Shown here: positions 9,100-17,910 of the stretch, in pieces
Position numbering within the stretch: the stretch's first letter is position 1
Layout: every line of letters starts with the position of its first letter
DNA from: Streptococcus suis S735
GTDB lineage: Bacteria > Bacillota > Bacilli > Lactobacillales > Streptococcaceae
Direction of reading: 5' to 3'
DNA length: 64,000 bases
Assembly: GCF_000294495.1 (NCBI RefSeq)
Contig: NC_018526.1
Span: 1,302,001 to 1,366,000 of the forward strand
Position numbers and translations under genes: made by a program
The notes under the pieces: generated by a model
What the model saw: only the letters and a program-made list of their open reading frames with translations
Told to the model about the DNA's origin: nothing
Database searches by the model: none

Positions 9100-9925
9100 C
9101 TATACTTCCAATCAAAAGTAAGCCCTCCACCGTTATCTCCGTCAATTGACTCAAATCCAGCTTGGACTGGTCCACTTGGAAAAAGAGGGGTGTCATGTCT
9201 GCCAAAATACGAGCCTGCTCTATACCAATCGGCAGGGTCCGGCTGACCACCTCTTGCTCCACCTGTCCCATGTAAGACTTGAAATGGTCCACGATATCTT
9301 GGTTGTCATAGGACTCCTTGCGGAGTTGGTCTTTGGCTAAATGGCGGAGCTCCTTGAGGTGATTGGGGCCTGGGACTAGTTTGAGAATAGCCCCACCAGC
9401 TTTCAGCACTCTGGCAAATTCCTGATAATTGGCTGGGGAGAAGATGTCCAAGATCCCGTCGATGGTCTTGTCTTGAATGGGCAACTTGGTCAAGTCACCG
9501 ACAAACCATTTGACCGACTTGGTCCTGTCTGTTCTGGCTGCTAGGAGAATAGAATCCTTAGAAATATCAAAAGCAAGAATGTCCAAGTCCATTTTCTCGG
9601 CTAATTTACGGGAATAAAAGCCCTCTCCACAGCCGATGTCCAAGACAGACCGCAATCCCAGCTCTGCTATTTTTTCCTCCAAAGCCTCGTAGAGATGATC
9701 GTAATAGCCCGCCTCTAAAAAGGCCTGACGGTTTTCAAAGCTAGACTTGTGGTAGTTGGCGGACTGCTTGACCTGGGGTGCCAGGTTGACGTAGCCCTGC
9801 TTGGCAATGTCGAAGGTGTGGCGGTTGGGGCAGCGAAGGCTGTTGAGGTCAAGACCAAGAGCCTGCCCACAATGTGGACAGGCGAAAAATTGGTCGCTAT
9901 TGGCAAAACGTTGGTGTTTGGTCAT
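9092..9925 (-). CDS. rlmA: 23S rRNA (guanine-N1) methyltransferase RlmA-II type, 3' end rewritten by IS630
   Basis: This 277-residue protein has the RlmA layout. An N-terminal zinc finger (CPHCGQ then CPNRH, about 15-36) precedes a SAM-binding core VLDIGCGEGFYSRK (about 93-106) and FSPANYQEFARVLKAGG. RlmA(II)/TlrB methylates G748 in 23S rRNA, which affects macrolide and tylosin binding. The last residues, SIVN and the TGA stop, are encoded by the IS630 target site and inverted repeat, so only about the last four native residues are lost. Start is one nt after the stop of the XRE gene (TAAGATG), indicating translational coupling. Confidence 0.9.
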   Translation of the reverse strand: MTKHQRFANSDQFFACPHCGQALGLDLNSLRCPNRHTFDIAKQGYVNLAPQVKQSANYHKSSFENRQAFLEAGYYDHLYEALEEKIAELGLRSVLDIGCGEGFYSRKLAEKMDLDILAFDISKDSILLAARTDRTKSVKWFVGDLTKLPIQDKTIDGILDIFSPANYQEFARVLKAGGAILKLVPGPNHLKELRHLAKDQLRKESYDNQDIVDHFKSYMGQVEQEVVSRTLPIGIEQARILADMTPLFFQVDQSKLDLSQLTEITVEGLLLIGSIVN

Positions 9926-9926
9926 C

Positions 9927-10403
9927 TTATTTGTGTTCTTTTCTAAAGCGGTGCAGGGCTAGTCCTGATAGGAGCGTGGCAAGGGCTCCTGTAAAGACCA
10001 GCAAGTAGCCGACTGGAATGAGATAAAAATTTTCATGCAGAATGCCCTCGGCATCAATATACTCGACCGAGTTTGCCTTGATGACAAAGCAGACGAAGCC
10101 GAGAAGCATGAGAAAACTACCAATAATGGTAATGGTCAGGTGCATCTGGGTACGGCGGCCTTCACGACCGTCTTTTACAAGTTTTTCTGTCATGTTGTTC
10201 ATATCAGTTCCTCCTAAGATAAGTTGATCTAAGGAGATCGAAAAGACAGAGGACATGAGAATCAAGAGCTCCAAATCAGGTAGATTCTTGTCATTTTCCC
10301 AGTTGGAAACAGCCTGCCTGGTCACATTGAGTTTGAGGGCAAACTGTTCCTGAGTCAAACCTTTCTTTTTTCGTAAGTCTTTGATTTGCTGTCCAAAGTT
10401 CAT
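9927..10403 (-). CDS. XRE-family regulator with C-terminal membrane helices
   Basis: A 158-residue protein starting MNFGQQIKDLRKKKGLTQEQFA. The N-terminal 60 residues form a Cro/CI-type helix-turn-helix (LTQEQFALKLNVTRQAVSNWE). A short linker leads to two hydrophobic helices (about 87-110 and 126-150), so it is probably a membrane-tethered DNA-binding protein. Start is set by AAAGGAGA 6 nt upstream; a longer reading frame exists but lacks a ribosome site. It is coupled to rlmA. Target genes are not apparent. Confidence 0.85.
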   Translation of the reverse strand: MNFGQQIKDLRKKKGLTQEQFALKLNVTRQAVSNWENDKNLPDLELLILMSSVFSISLDQLILGGTDMNNMTEKLVKDGREGRRTQMHLTITIIGSFLMLLGFVCFVIKANSVEYIDAEGILHENFYLIPVGYLLVFTGALATLLSGLALHRFRKEHK

Positions 10404-10418
10404 TTCTTTCTCCTTTCT

Positions 10419-10676
10419 GGGAGCGGGACAGAACTCGAAAAATGAAAAAAAGTTCGTCAACAATTTTTCGTTTTAAGTTGTTGAGCTGAAACAGTCTATC
10501 CCCAGACTGTTTCACTCCCACCCCCGCACAGCTTAAACTGTCTGGGGGACAGTTTAAGGTTGGGAATAAAGCGAACAAAGTTCGCAACATTCGTTAGGCC
10601 AGATTTGAAGTGTGCAACACGAACAAATCTGCCAATCAACCACTGCGCTGAGATGTTGACACCACCTTCGAGAAGT
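10419..10676 (-). repeat. Interspersed structured repeat, copy 1
   Basis: About 258 bp, the reverse-complement relative of the element at 37612-37846. Shared landmarks are GGGAGCGGGA-AGAACTCG at one end, three perfect hairpins in the middle, and GTTGATTGGCAGATTTG with GTCAACATCTCAGCGCAG at the other end. Hairpins here are TCAACAA/TTGTTGA (10458-10485), TGAAACAGTCT/AGACTGTTTCA, and CTTAAACTGTC/GACAGTTTAAG (10532-10558). It fills most of the gap upstream of the XRE gene. From 10677 to 10840 I see no gene or clear signal. Confidence 0.8.
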
Positions 10677-10840
10677 GATGCTAATCTCTATACTTATCTT
10701 AGCTTGTCGGTCGATGTTTTCCAAGAAAGACTGGCTTGCTCTGGACTTTTTTAGCGAAAAGTGGTCGTTCTAACTCCGCAAGACTGGCTTGCAAGCTTGT
10801 TCTATCAAGGGTTTGAGCCTCTTGTCAACTTGCTGTCAAC

Positions 10841-12739
10841 CTAGCCCATCTGCTCAGATAATTCTTCCCATTCTTCCATGAGACTTTCTTGTTGGCTGGT
10901 CAGTTGGTCGATTTCTTTCTGGTAATCGGTCAACTGGCCGATGTCGTTGGTTTCTAGCATGGCTTGGTTGAGCTCGTTCAGGCGGTTTTCGATGCTATCG
11001 ATTTCTGCCTCGATTTGCTCGATGCGGCGGGCTAGTTTGCGTTGCTCTTTTTGGTTTTCCTTTTGGGCTTGGTAGTCCATGGCTCCAGCTGATTGGCTGG
11101 TACTTTCTAGCTGGTCAGGCTGGGCTTCTGCTTCCAGCTCTGCTTTTTTCTCCAAATAATAATCATAGTCGCCCAAATAGAGCGTGGAGCCAGTTTCCGA
11201 GATTTCCAGCACCTTGGTGGCGACGCGGTTGATGAAATAGCGGTCGTGGCTGACAAAAAGCAGGGTGCCGTCAAAGTCGATGAGGGCATTTTCCAAGACC
11301 TCCTTGCTGTCGATATCCAAGTGGTTGGTCGGCTCATCAAGGATGAGGAAGTTGTTGTTTTCCATGGACAGCTTGGCGAGGAGCAGTCGGGCTTTTTCCC
11401 CACCCGATAGCATGGAAACGGACTTTTTGACATCATCTCCTGAGAAAAGGAAAGCTCCAAGGCGATTGCGGATTTCCACTTCAGGTGTAGTCGGAAAGGC
11501 GGACCAGAGCTCCTCTAAGACCGTATTGGAAGGTGTCAGGGCCGACTGGGTCTGGTCATAGTAGCCCACTTCCACATTGGCACCGAGCCAGGCTTCCCCT
11601 TTGATAAATGGCAGAGCTCCGACGATGGATTTGAGCAGGGTTGTTTTTCCGATTCCATTCGGACCGACAATGGCAATGGCATCGAGTTTCCGTTGGTCAA
11701 TAGAAATGGGCTGGGAAAGAATGTTTCCATCGTAACCCACCGCAGCATTTTCCACTGTCAAGACGATATTGCCAGAAGTCTTGTCCGACTGGAAGGTCAT
11801 ATTGGCAGACTTCTGACCAGTTGTCGGCTTGTCCAATCGATCCATCTTTTCCAACTGCTTGCGTCTAGCCTGAGCGCGCTTGGTGGTCGAAGCACGGACA
11901 ATATTTTTCTGGACAAAGTCTTCTAGTTTGGCAATTTCCTTCTGCTGCTTTTCATAGTTTTGCAATTCTGTTTGTAACTTCTGCTCTTTGAGCTCAACAA
12001 ACTGAGAATAATTGCCCACATAGCGATCCAAGGAATGCTTGGTCAAATCCAGTGTCAGTGTCGCCACCTTGTCCAAGAAATAGCGGTCATGGCTGACAAT
12101 AATCAAAGCTCCCTTGTAATGCACTAGGTAGTTTTCCAGCCAAGCAATCGTGTCGATGTCTAGGTGGTTGGTCGGCTCGTCCAGGACCAATAACTCTGGG
12201 CTTTCAAGAAGCATTTTTGCCAGAGCAAGTCGAGTATTCTGACCACCTGAGAGTTCGGAGATCTTCATGTCCCACATGGTCTGGTCAAACTTGAAACCAT
12301 TCAAAATAGCACGGATGTCTGCCTCATAGCTAAAACCACCTGCCAGACGAAATTCCTCCGACAGACTATCATAGGTCTTCATGAGCTGGTCGAGTTCATT
12401 ACCAGAAAGACTGCCCATTTGCTCTTCCATAGATCGCAGGCGTTTCTCCGTCATCCGCAGATCGTCAAAGACATGGAGCATTTCATCGTAAATGGTATTT
12501 TCCGACTCAAAACAGCTGTCCTGTGCCAGGTAAGAAAGGGACAAATCTCGCTTGGTAGAAATCTCGCCGCTAGTCGCTGCTTCTTCTCCGACAAGGATTT
12601 TAAGCAAGGTGGACTTACCTGCCCCATTTTTTCCGACAAGAGCAATCCGATCCCGCTCATCCACTTGAATGTTGATATTGTTAAATAAAACTTCGCCCGC
12701 AAATGAGCGTTCAATCTTGTTTCCACTTAAAATAATCAT
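10841..12739 (-). CDS. ABC-F family ATPase (long, C-terminal coiled coil)
   Basis: A 632-residue, soluble, duplicated ABC protein. Domain 1 has GKNGAGKST, LSGGQNTRL and LLVLDEPTNHLD; the linker is basic (STTKRAQARRKQLEKMDRL, about 280-310). Domain 2 has GPNGIGKTT, LSGGEKARL and FLILDEPTNHLD. The tail (about 545-632) is a charged coiled coil (ENQKEQRKLARRIEQIEAE). This is the Uup/YdiF-like ABC-F type that acts on ribosomes or nucleic acid. Start MIILSGNKIERSF is set by an extended -10 box 6 nt upstream. A 51-codon N-terminal extension is open but would start upstream of the promoter. Confidence 0.88.
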   Translation of the reverse strand: MIILSGNKIERSFAGEVLFNNINIQVDERDRIALVGKNGAGKSTLLKILVGEEAATSGEISTKRDLSLSYLAQDSCFESENTIYDEMLHVFDDLRMTEKRLRSMEEQMGSLSGNELDQLMKTYDSLSEEFRLAGGFSYEADIRAILNGFKFDQTMWDMKISELSGGQNTRLALAKMLLESPELLVLDEPTNHLDIDTIAWLENYLVHYKGALIIVSHDRYFLDKVATLTLDLTKHSLDRYVGNYSQFVELKEQKLQTELQNYEKQQKEIAKLEDFVQKNIVRASTTKRAQARRKQLEKMDRLDKPTTGQKSANMTFQSDKTSGNIVLTVENAAVGYDGNILSQPISIDQRKLDAIAIVGPNGIGKTTLLKSIVGALPFIKGEAWLGANVEVGYYDQTQSALTPSNTVLEELWSAFPTTPEVEIRNRLGAFLFSGDDVKKSVSMLSGGEKARLLLAKLSMENNNFLILDEPTNHLDIDSKEVLENALIDFDGTLLFVSHDRYFINRVATKVLEISETGSTLYLGDYDYYLEKKAELEAEAQPDQLESTSQSAGAMDYQAQKENQKEQRKLARRIEQIEAEIDSIENRLNELNQAMLETNDIGQLTDYQKEIDQLTSQQESLMEEWEELSEQMG

Positions 12740-12756
12740 AAAAATATTGTACCATA
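12739..12756 (-). promoter_or_regulatory. Extended -10 promoter at the ABC-F ATG (leaderless)
   Basis: On the minus strand TATGG precedes TACAAT (12746-12751), then ATTTTT and the ATG at 12739. The spacing of 6 nt makes the A of ATG the likely first transcribed base. There is no Shine-Dalgarno sequence. Confidence 0.6.
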
Positions 12757-12795
12757 ATTTAGGGTAACAGTGCGGAATCCTTTTTCTGATTTCAG

Positions 12796-12823
12796 CAAAA
12801 AACAGCGACTTTACCGTCACTGT
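12796..12823 (-). terminator. Terminator of the metalloprotease operon
   Basis: On the minus strand ACAGTGAC and GTCGCTGT pair over 8 bp (one G-U) around GGTAAA and are followed by TTTTTTGC. It lies just downstream of the 121-residue membrane protein gene. Confidence 0.75.
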
Positions 12824-12839
12824 CCTTCTCAAAAAATAT

Positions 12840-13205
12840 TTAGACCAAACCGCTAAGCAATTCCTTATTCTGCCAGAGTAGATAAAGACCACCGCCGATA
12901 ATAATCAGCATAATGACAAACTTAATCAAGCCCTTAACAAAGCGGATGACCAACATCAATATCATAGATACAATCAGCCATCCCCAAGCAGAAGAATTGA
13001 GTAAGGTTTGCATACTCTCTAGACTTGCACCTGTCCAGGCCTTAATTGGTTCAGGGATTTTATCAAACCAGTTGCTATCTATACCGATTTGTTCCATAAT
13101 CGAATGACTGGTAGACTGCATCCATGCAAAAATTCCAGCATTATAGAGAAAGAGCAGAGCTTGCTCAGGATAACGTTTTATTGTGTTTGTAATTGTTCGA
13201 AGCAT
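12840..13205 (-). CDS. Small membrane protein of unknown function
   Basis: 121 residues starting MLRTITNTIKRYPEQ. A hydrophobic segment lies at about 15-30, and two strong adjacent membrane helices at about 75-110 (WGWLIVSMILMLVIRFVKGLIKFVIMLIIIGGGLYLLW, split here only by RFVKGLIK). AAGGGAAA precedes the ATG. It begins 10 nt after the stop of the metalloprotease and shares its terminator, so the two form a pair. I do not recognise the family; a partner or chaperone of the protease is only a guess. Confidence 0.75.
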   Translation of the reverse strand: MLRTITNTIKRYPEQALLFLYNAGIFAWMQSTSHSIMEQIGIDSNWFDKIPEPIKAWTGASLESMQTLLNSSAWGWLIVSMILMLVIRFVKGLIKFVIMLIIIGGGLYLLWQNKELLSGLV

Positions 13206-13215
13206 ATTTTCCCTT

Positions 13216-13875
13216 CTATTCTGAATACAAGGCAAGGACCGCATCAATATCTGCCTGCTGGATACCATGATTAGAACCTGCCGATTCCATAACAGAGGTC
13301 TGACTATCTTCATGATCTAGGCCAATAGCATGGCCCAATTCATGCTCAGCTGTATGGATAATTCTATCCATATCATAACCATATTGGTCGTTTAATAAAT
13401 AAAAACTATTCAGACACACCGTTACCGAGCTATAATAATTCGTCAATAAATTAGTCGTTGAATTGGCCTCACCTGCTGCCTGGGTATTTCCATCATTCAT
13501 CTCAGTAGCAATAATATCAGCCTGATTTGGATCACTTGTCATCACAAAAGTAAATGCCCCTGTCGCATTCCAATTTGCAATGGCTGTTTCATAGGCAGCT
13601 ACAAATGTTGGATTCTGAGTTTCAATGTAAACAGTCGCAGTATTGCTTTCCCATCGACCATGATCGGCTGTATTGACCGTATCAGTCGTCACTTCAGACT
13701 GTCCTTTAACCATCAGTTGCACTTCTTGAGGTAGAGTTTGTAACATCTGAGGCGCTGCTTCCTGTTGAAAATAGAATAATAGACCTAGACCACAAGCCAA
13801 TAACACCATTGATAACCAAATCAGACCCCAAAATGTCCGCCAAATCCACCGTAGAATATTTCCAATAAGTTTCAT
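13216..13875 (-). CDS. Membrane-anchored matrixin-like zinc metalloprotease
   Basis: 219 residues. An N-terminal membrane helix (about 12-33) anchors an extracellular domain. It contains the metzincin zinc signature HELGHAIGLDH (about 178-188), which supplies three zinc-binding histidines and the catalytic Glu, followed by SVMES as the likely Met-turn. The fold is therefore peptidase family M10/matrixin-like. Substrate unknown; an exported protein or peptide at the cell surface is likely. No separate propeptide cysteine switch is visible. Followed directly by the 121-residue membrane protein. Confidence 0.85.
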   Translation of the reverse strand: MKLIGNILRWIWRTFWGLIWLSMVLLACGLGLLFYFQQEAAPQMLQTLPQEVQLMVKGQSEVTTDTVNTADHGRWESNTATVYIETQNPTFVAAYETAIANWNATGAFTFVMTSDPNQADIIATEMNDGNTQAAGEANSTTNLLTNYYSSVTVCLNSFYLLNDQYGYDMDRIIHTAEHELGHAIGLDHEDSQTSVMESAGSNHGIQQADIDAVLALYSE

Positions 13876-13940
13876 AGACTATACCTCTTTCTAGAAATAG
13901 GTTTTAGTATAGCCATAATTTCTGAAACTTTTCTTAAAAA

Positions 13941-14717
13941 CTAGGACAATCTTTCTTCCAATTTGAAATCAATTGGCAACCAAGCCAATACTTTCTCAAT
14001 CTGCTGATTCCAGTAGTACCACTCATGTTTACCAGGTCCGAAACTTGCCTCTATATCAAATCCCAGCTCTTTCAACTCCTCAACTGCCTTTTGATGCCCT
14101 TCAAAGAGAAAATCTTCCTCACCACACCAGGCATAAAATTTGGTCTTTTTATCGGATTGTTTAGCAATTTCTAACAAATTATTTGGATTCTGTTTATCAG
14201 AAATATCACCAAATACTCCTTGCCAATACGAAAGACTTCCCAATTCTGCTGCCGCTGGATTATCAAAATCAAAATACAATGCGCCTGAAAGCGAAGCTGC
14301 GTGTGAAAAGCGATTGGTCATCATGGCAATCTTGAAAGTCCCATATCCCCCCATAGACAAACCAGCAATGAAATTCTTCTCCCGCTTGTCAGACATATTT
14401 GGGAAAAACCGCTTGAGGATTTGAGGCAACTCAATCGCTATGGCATCATAATAATTCATACCATAGGTGGTATTGGTGTACCAAGCCTTATCCGTATTAA
14501 CCATAACAACAATCAAATTAGTATAACGAACCAAGCGTTCAATTGTAGACCGATTGAGCCAGGAATCCTGGTTTCCTCCCATACCGTGCAAAAGATATAG
14601 GACAGGAATGTCGTTGTCATCGGGATTTTCCACACGATTTCGATCTGGATATAAAACCGTAACCTGTCTAGACATATCTAGAGCTTCTGAGTGGTATTCA
14701 ATTTTCATTATTGCCAT
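13941..14717 (-). CDS. estA: Tributyrin-type esterase
   Basis: A 258-residue alpha/beta hydrolase of the esterase D/EstA family. It shows the oxyanion motif [13 protein letters not shown], the nucleophile elbow GLSMGGYG (Ser about 123) and the late His in [10 protein letters not shown]. These enzymes hydrolyse short-chain acyl esters, and pneumococcal EstA can de-acetylate sialic acid. AAGGAG lies 7 nt before the ATG. It follows rnjB; the same pair occurs together in S. pneumoniae (from memory), supporting both names. Confidence 0.9.
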   Translation of the reverse strand: MAIMKIEYHSEALDMSRQVTVLYPDRNRVENPDDNDIPVLYLLHGMGGNQDSWLNRSTIERLVRYTNLIVVMVNTDKAWYTNTTYGMNYYDAIAIELPQILKRFFPNMSDKREKNFIAGLSMGGYGTFKIAMMTNRFSHAASLSGALYFDFDNPAAAELGSLSYWQGVFGDISDKQNPNNLLEIAKQSDKKTKFYAWCGEEDFLFEGHQKAVEELKELGFDIEASFGPGKHEWYYWNQQIEKVLAWLPIDFKLEERLS

Positions 14718-14781
14718 AAATCTTCTCCTTATGGTAAAGAGCCTGAGTTTCCCTCGGCTCTTCTTATGTATATAAATCAGC

Positions 14782-16443
14782 TTACTTGACTTCCATAATC
14801 ACCGGCAAAATAGCTGGGCGACGTTTGGTTTGGTCAAAGAGGAATTTTGCTAAATCATCGCGAACAGCACTCTTAAGCTCTGCCCAGTCAAAGCTATCCT
14901 TTGTAAAGTAATTTTCCACCGTTGTATTCACCAATTCTGATGCCTCACGCAAGATGTCCTTGCTCTTTTTCACGTAGACAAAACCACGAGTATTGACCTT
15001 GGCTTTAGAAATGATTTTTTTCTCACGGCGGTTGACAGTGATAGCCACGATAAAGATACCGTCTTCTGAGAGGATCTTACGGTCACGAAGGACGATATTT
15101 CCAACATCGCCCATGGCATTTCCGTCAATCATGACATCACCAGCCGGAACCGCTCCGCTATGGACAAAATCCCCCTCTTCAAAAGCCATGACATCCCCAC
15201 GCTTAACGATGATAATGTTTTCTGGATACATACCGATTTCAAGCGCAGCCTTAGCGTGAGCATCCAATTGACGATACTCCCCTTGAACTGGGAAAAGATA
15301 TTTAGGCTTCATGATGTTGAGCATGAGCTGCAAATCACGCGCATTCCCATGCCCAGAGACGCGAAGATTCTTTGTGATAGATTTTACGGTACCACCAGCC
15401 TTGTAAATCAAGTTCTCCACACGAGCAACAACCGCTTCTTTTGAAATACTTGGAGTGGTAACAATATAAACTAGATCACCTTCTTTGATTTCAACATAGC
15501 GATGTCTACCGATAGACATTTTACGCAATCCATTTAACGGCTCGCCCATACGACCAGTTTCTAAAATAATCAATTCATGGTCTTCATACTTGTTCATATC
15601 CTTTGGTTTTACCAACAAGCGTTCGCTGACCAAACGAAGTTTTTTCAATTGAATCGCTGTTCGGACAATGTTTTCCACATCATGTCCTGTCAATACGACA
15701 CGACGACCAGTTGCTTCTGCCGCGTCAAAAATCTGTTGAATACGTACAATATTGCTGGCAACTGCTGCCACAATAACACGCCCGTCACAGTCAGCAATCG
15801 TATTGAGAATTTCCTCCCCAGCCTCATGCATGCTCGCTACTTGAACATTGCTATCTGCATTAGCTGAGTCTGACAAGAGGGCCAACACACCTTCGTTACC
15901 GATTTCAGCCAATCGCCCAAAATCCGTACGATAAAACTTATCTGCCGCCTGGTCAAACTTAAAGTCACCTGTGTAGACAATATTTCCTTCATCCGTCTTA
16001 ACGACAATTCCTAAACTCTCTGGAATAGAGTGGGTCGTCTGAAAGAAAGATACCACTGAATCCCCGAAATCAATTTCCGTTTCAGCATTGATAACATGGA
16101 AATCATTAAATTTCTTAGTAGCATTATTCCCCTTGACAAGTAGCTTAGCCAATTCGATAGTCAAGTGCGAACCAAATACTGGCACTTTCACTTTCTCCAA
16201 GAGATAAGGAAGCGCTCCGATAGCATCTGCATGCCCGTGAGATAAAAAGACCCCTGCTACACGATGCTTATTTTCTTCCAAATAATCGAAATTTGGGACG
16301 ACTACATCCACACCTAACTGTTCATTCTCAGGATACTTTGCCCCTGCATCCAAAACAAAAATATGTTCATTCACTTCGGCAATGTACAGGTTTTTTCCAT
16401 TTTCCCGCACACCCCCAAGAGCCATAATTTTAATTGTACTCAT
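14782..16443 (-). CDS. rnjB: Ribonuclease J2
   Basis: A 553-residue metallo-beta-lactamase/beta-CASP RNase. N-terminal [18 protein letters not shown] leads to the metal motif [14 protein letters not shown], and the protein has [15 protein letters not shown] and HGHGNA-type downstream motifs ([15 protein letters not shown]) and a C-terminal oligomerisation region. The canonical HxHxDH reads HGHADA, the final His being Ala, which fits RNase J2, the weakly active partner of RNase J1 in mRNA decay. AAAGGAG precedes the chosen ATG; an 17-codon extension lacks a ribosome site. The promoter -10 is probably TATAAT near 16768. Confidence 0.9.
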   Translation of the reverse strand: MSTIKIMALGGVRENGKNLYIAEVNEHIFVLDAGAKYPENEQLGVDVVVPNFDYLEENKHRVAGVFLSHGHADAIGALPYLLEKVKVPVFGSHLTIELAKLLVKGNNATKKFNDFHVINAETEIDFGDSVVSFFQTTHSIPESLGIVVKTDEGNIVYTGDFKFDQAADKFYRTDFGRLAEIGNEGVLALLSDSANADSNVQVASMHEAGEEILNTIADCDGRVIVAAVASNIVRIQQIFDAAEATGRRVVLTGHDVENIVRTAIQLKKLRLVSERLLVKPKDMNKYEDHELIILETGRMGEPLNGLRKMSIGRHRYVEIKEGDLVYIVTTPSISKEAVVARVENLIYKAGGTVKSITKNLRVSGHGNARDLQLMLNIMKPKYLFPVQGEYRQLDAHAKAALEIGMYPENIIIVKRGDVMAFEEGDFVHSGAVPAGDVMIDGNAMGDVGNIVLRDRKILSEDGIFIVAITVNRREKKIISKAKVNTRGFVYVKKSKDILREASELVNTTVENYFTKDSFDWAELKSAVRDDLAKFLFDQTKRRPAILPVIMEVK

Positions 16444-16573
16444 CTTTACTCCTTTTGGACATCCCACAGGTGTCCATTTTATTTTTCTTACCAACGGTCC
16501 TTGGGAGCTCCAAGTCGAATTACAGTCTGCTATTTATCGTCATTTAGTTTTTCTTTTATTACTTCGACGTAAG

Positions 16574-16590
16574 AGGAAACTCCGTTTCCT
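16574..16590. other. Perfect small hairpin in the rnjB leader
   Basis: AGGAAAC / GTTTCCT pair perfectly around TCC. With the inverted repeats at 16457-16475 (GGACA/TGTCC), 16500-16514 (CTTGG/CCAAG) and 16642-16668, it makes the 389-bp rnjB upstream region unusually rich in hairpins. If the promoter is near 16768 these would all lie in a long structured 5' UTR. No ORF is apparent here. Confidence 0.5.
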
Positions 16591-16641
16591 TATTTCTAAC
16601 TTCAAACACTCCACTGGACTGTTTGAACTCGCCTTGCCTGA

Positions 16642-16697
16642 TTGAAACAGTCTGGGGGACTGTTTCAAGTCAATGCCTAGAAACAAGAAAACATTGA
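16642..16697. repeat. Interspersed structured repeat, partial copy 3
   Basis: TTGAAACAGTC / GACTGTTTCAA form a perfect 11-bp stem with loop TGGGG, followed by TCAATG / CATTGA (16670-16697) around CCTAGAAACAAGAAAA. This aligns with the last two hairpins of the copy at 37612-37846. In that copy the second stem is TCAACAA/TTGTTGA, so two base pairs have changed in a compensatory way. Confidence 0.7.
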
Positions 16698-16832
16698 GTC
16701 ATGCCTGCAGCTCGTTGCCTAGTACTAAAAGTAAACTAAAAGACTATATTTTAGCTATCGCTTCTATTATACATTTTTTCAAGAAAATTTACAAAAAACT
16801 CCGCTGAAAATCAACGAAGTTCTACATATACA

Positions 16833-17237
16833 TTAGTAACCATATCCCTTATGTTCCCACTTACCACCAACATTCCGCACTAAAATCCATTTCCAATCCG
16901 TATGAGTACTATTAGGCTCTAAGGTGGGCTCTGCCCCCTCAGCTGCTACCTTAAAAGACGAAGTTAGGATAATAGCTTCCTCTGCACCATAGTGCTCCGC
17001 CCACTCATCAAATTCCTTTTCATTATCACCACTGTAACCGATAGTCAGCAATTTACAACTGTTAAAATGGTGATCAAAGTAATCTTGAACTACAAGAATA
17101 GCCGCCTCAATCTCTTTTTCCGTATACAATTCTGATTGTTCCATCGGTTCAATCTCTGCCTGATAAGCTGCTCCTGTCCGACATCCTACCAAAAAAAGGC
17201 AACACAACAGACTACAAATAGCTAAACATTTTCTCAT
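16833..17237 (-). CDS. Small lipoprotein, unknown function
   Basis: 134 residues with a lipoprotein signal peptide, MRKCLAICSLLCCLFLVGC, where C19 is the likely lipidated Cys. The mature part has YTEKEIEAAILVVQDYFDHHFNSCKLLTIGYSGD, a pattern I associate with the DUF4829-like lipoproteins, but that link is uncertain. It begins 5 nt after the YbaK-domain gene and is probably co-transcribed with it. Confidence 0.75.
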   Translation of the reverse strand: MRKCLAICSLLCCLFLVGCRTGAAYQAEIEPMEQSELYTEKEIEAAILVVQDYFDHHFNSCKLLTIGYSGDNEKEFDEWAEHYGAEEAIILTSSFKVAAEGAEPTLEPNSTHTDWKWILVRNVGGKWEHKGYGY

Positions 17238-17242
17238 CTTTG

Positions 17243-17728
17243 TTACCCCCAGTCAACAATCGTTGCTGAAAAGCCAATCTCTTCGACAAAACGTAATACA
17301 TCCTCCGTTTTGACAAAAATTGTTTTCGTATTAACATTGGGGTGGAAGGTTAGAATGGGTTCGGATAGGATTTCTTTATCAAAAAAGACTTGAATATCCT
17401 TATCAACATTATGTAACAAGCCAAAAACAGATACCGCACCCGCAGGCAAGTGCATTTTTTCCATCAAGCTATCACTCGAGGCCATCCGAATGCGGTTGGC
17501 TCCCACCAAATCACGAAATTGGTCCATATCCAGCTGCTTCTGGTCATCCATGATCAGTAAATAAAATGCAGTCTTTTTCTTATTAGTCAGAAACATGGAC
17601 TTGGTCCGTACTCCTTCTACCCCTTCAATGTAACGGTCTGCTTCCTCAGTTGTCAGAGCTGGTGGATGCTCTACAATGGTGTAGTCCATTCCTAAGTCAG
17701 CTAAGCTTTCAAAAACCAATTTATCCAT
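17243..17728 (-). CDS. YbaK/ProX-type aminoacyl-tRNA deacylase domain protein
   Basis: 161 residues matching the free-standing YbaK/PrdX editing fold. It shows EHPPALTTEEADRYIEGVEGVRTKSMFLTNKKK (substrate pocket and a conserved KS/KN loop), VGANRIRMAS, LPAGAVSVFGLLHN (GS/PFG loop) and VFFDKEI. Such proteins hydrolyse mischarged tRNAs, commonly Ala-tRNA(Pro). The exact specificity is not determinable here. AGAGG precedes the ATG, with TATAAT-like elements close upstream. Confidence 0.85.
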   Translation of the reverse strand: MDKLVFESLADLGMDYTIVEHPPALTTEEADRYIEGVEGVRTKSMFLTNKKKTAFYLLIMDDQKQLDMDQFRDLVGANRIRMASSDSLMEKMHLPAGAVSVFGLLHNVDKDIQVFFDKEILSEPILTFHPNVNTKTIFVKTEDVLRFVEEIGFSATIVDWG

Positions 17729-17793
17729 GACAGCACCTCTTGATATATTTAGTATATTATACTGCTTTTTAACTAAAAATTCAAAGGATAATA

Positions 17794-17817
17794 AAAGCCT
17801 GGATTACTCCAGACTTT
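17794..17817 (-). terminator. Terminator of the T-box-controlled ABC operon
   Basis: On the minus strand AAAGTCTGGA / TCCAGGCTTT (one G-U) surround GTAA and continue into TATTATCC. It lies about 95 nt after the ATPase gene. Confidence 0.65.
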
Positions 17818-17910
17818 AGACCTGTATTCACAAGTGATCTGTTTGATATAAGATTCAGTTTTAGCCAAAACCAAACTTAGTTGGAAGTTGCGAACTATCC
17901 ACACAGGTTC

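Larger units (their letters stand above)
8208..9100 (+). mobile_element. IS630-family insertion sequence, intact
   Basis: The 893-bp element has 20-bp imperfect terminal inverted repeats: left GTTAAATGAAACAAAAACAG (8208-8227) and right (9081-9100), whose complement is GTCAACTGAAACAAGAGCAG; 16 of 20 positions match. It is flanked by TA at 8206-8207 and 9101-9102, the IS630/Tc1 target duplication. One uninterrupted transposase fills it. The transposase stop codon lies inside the right repeat, as does the new stop codon of rlmA on the other strand. Confidence 0.9.

Noticed and set aside
12740..12892. 51-codon N-terminal extension of the ABC-F protein
   Set aside because: The promoter -10 lies inside it and the family starts at MIILSGNK; no ribosome site for the longer form.
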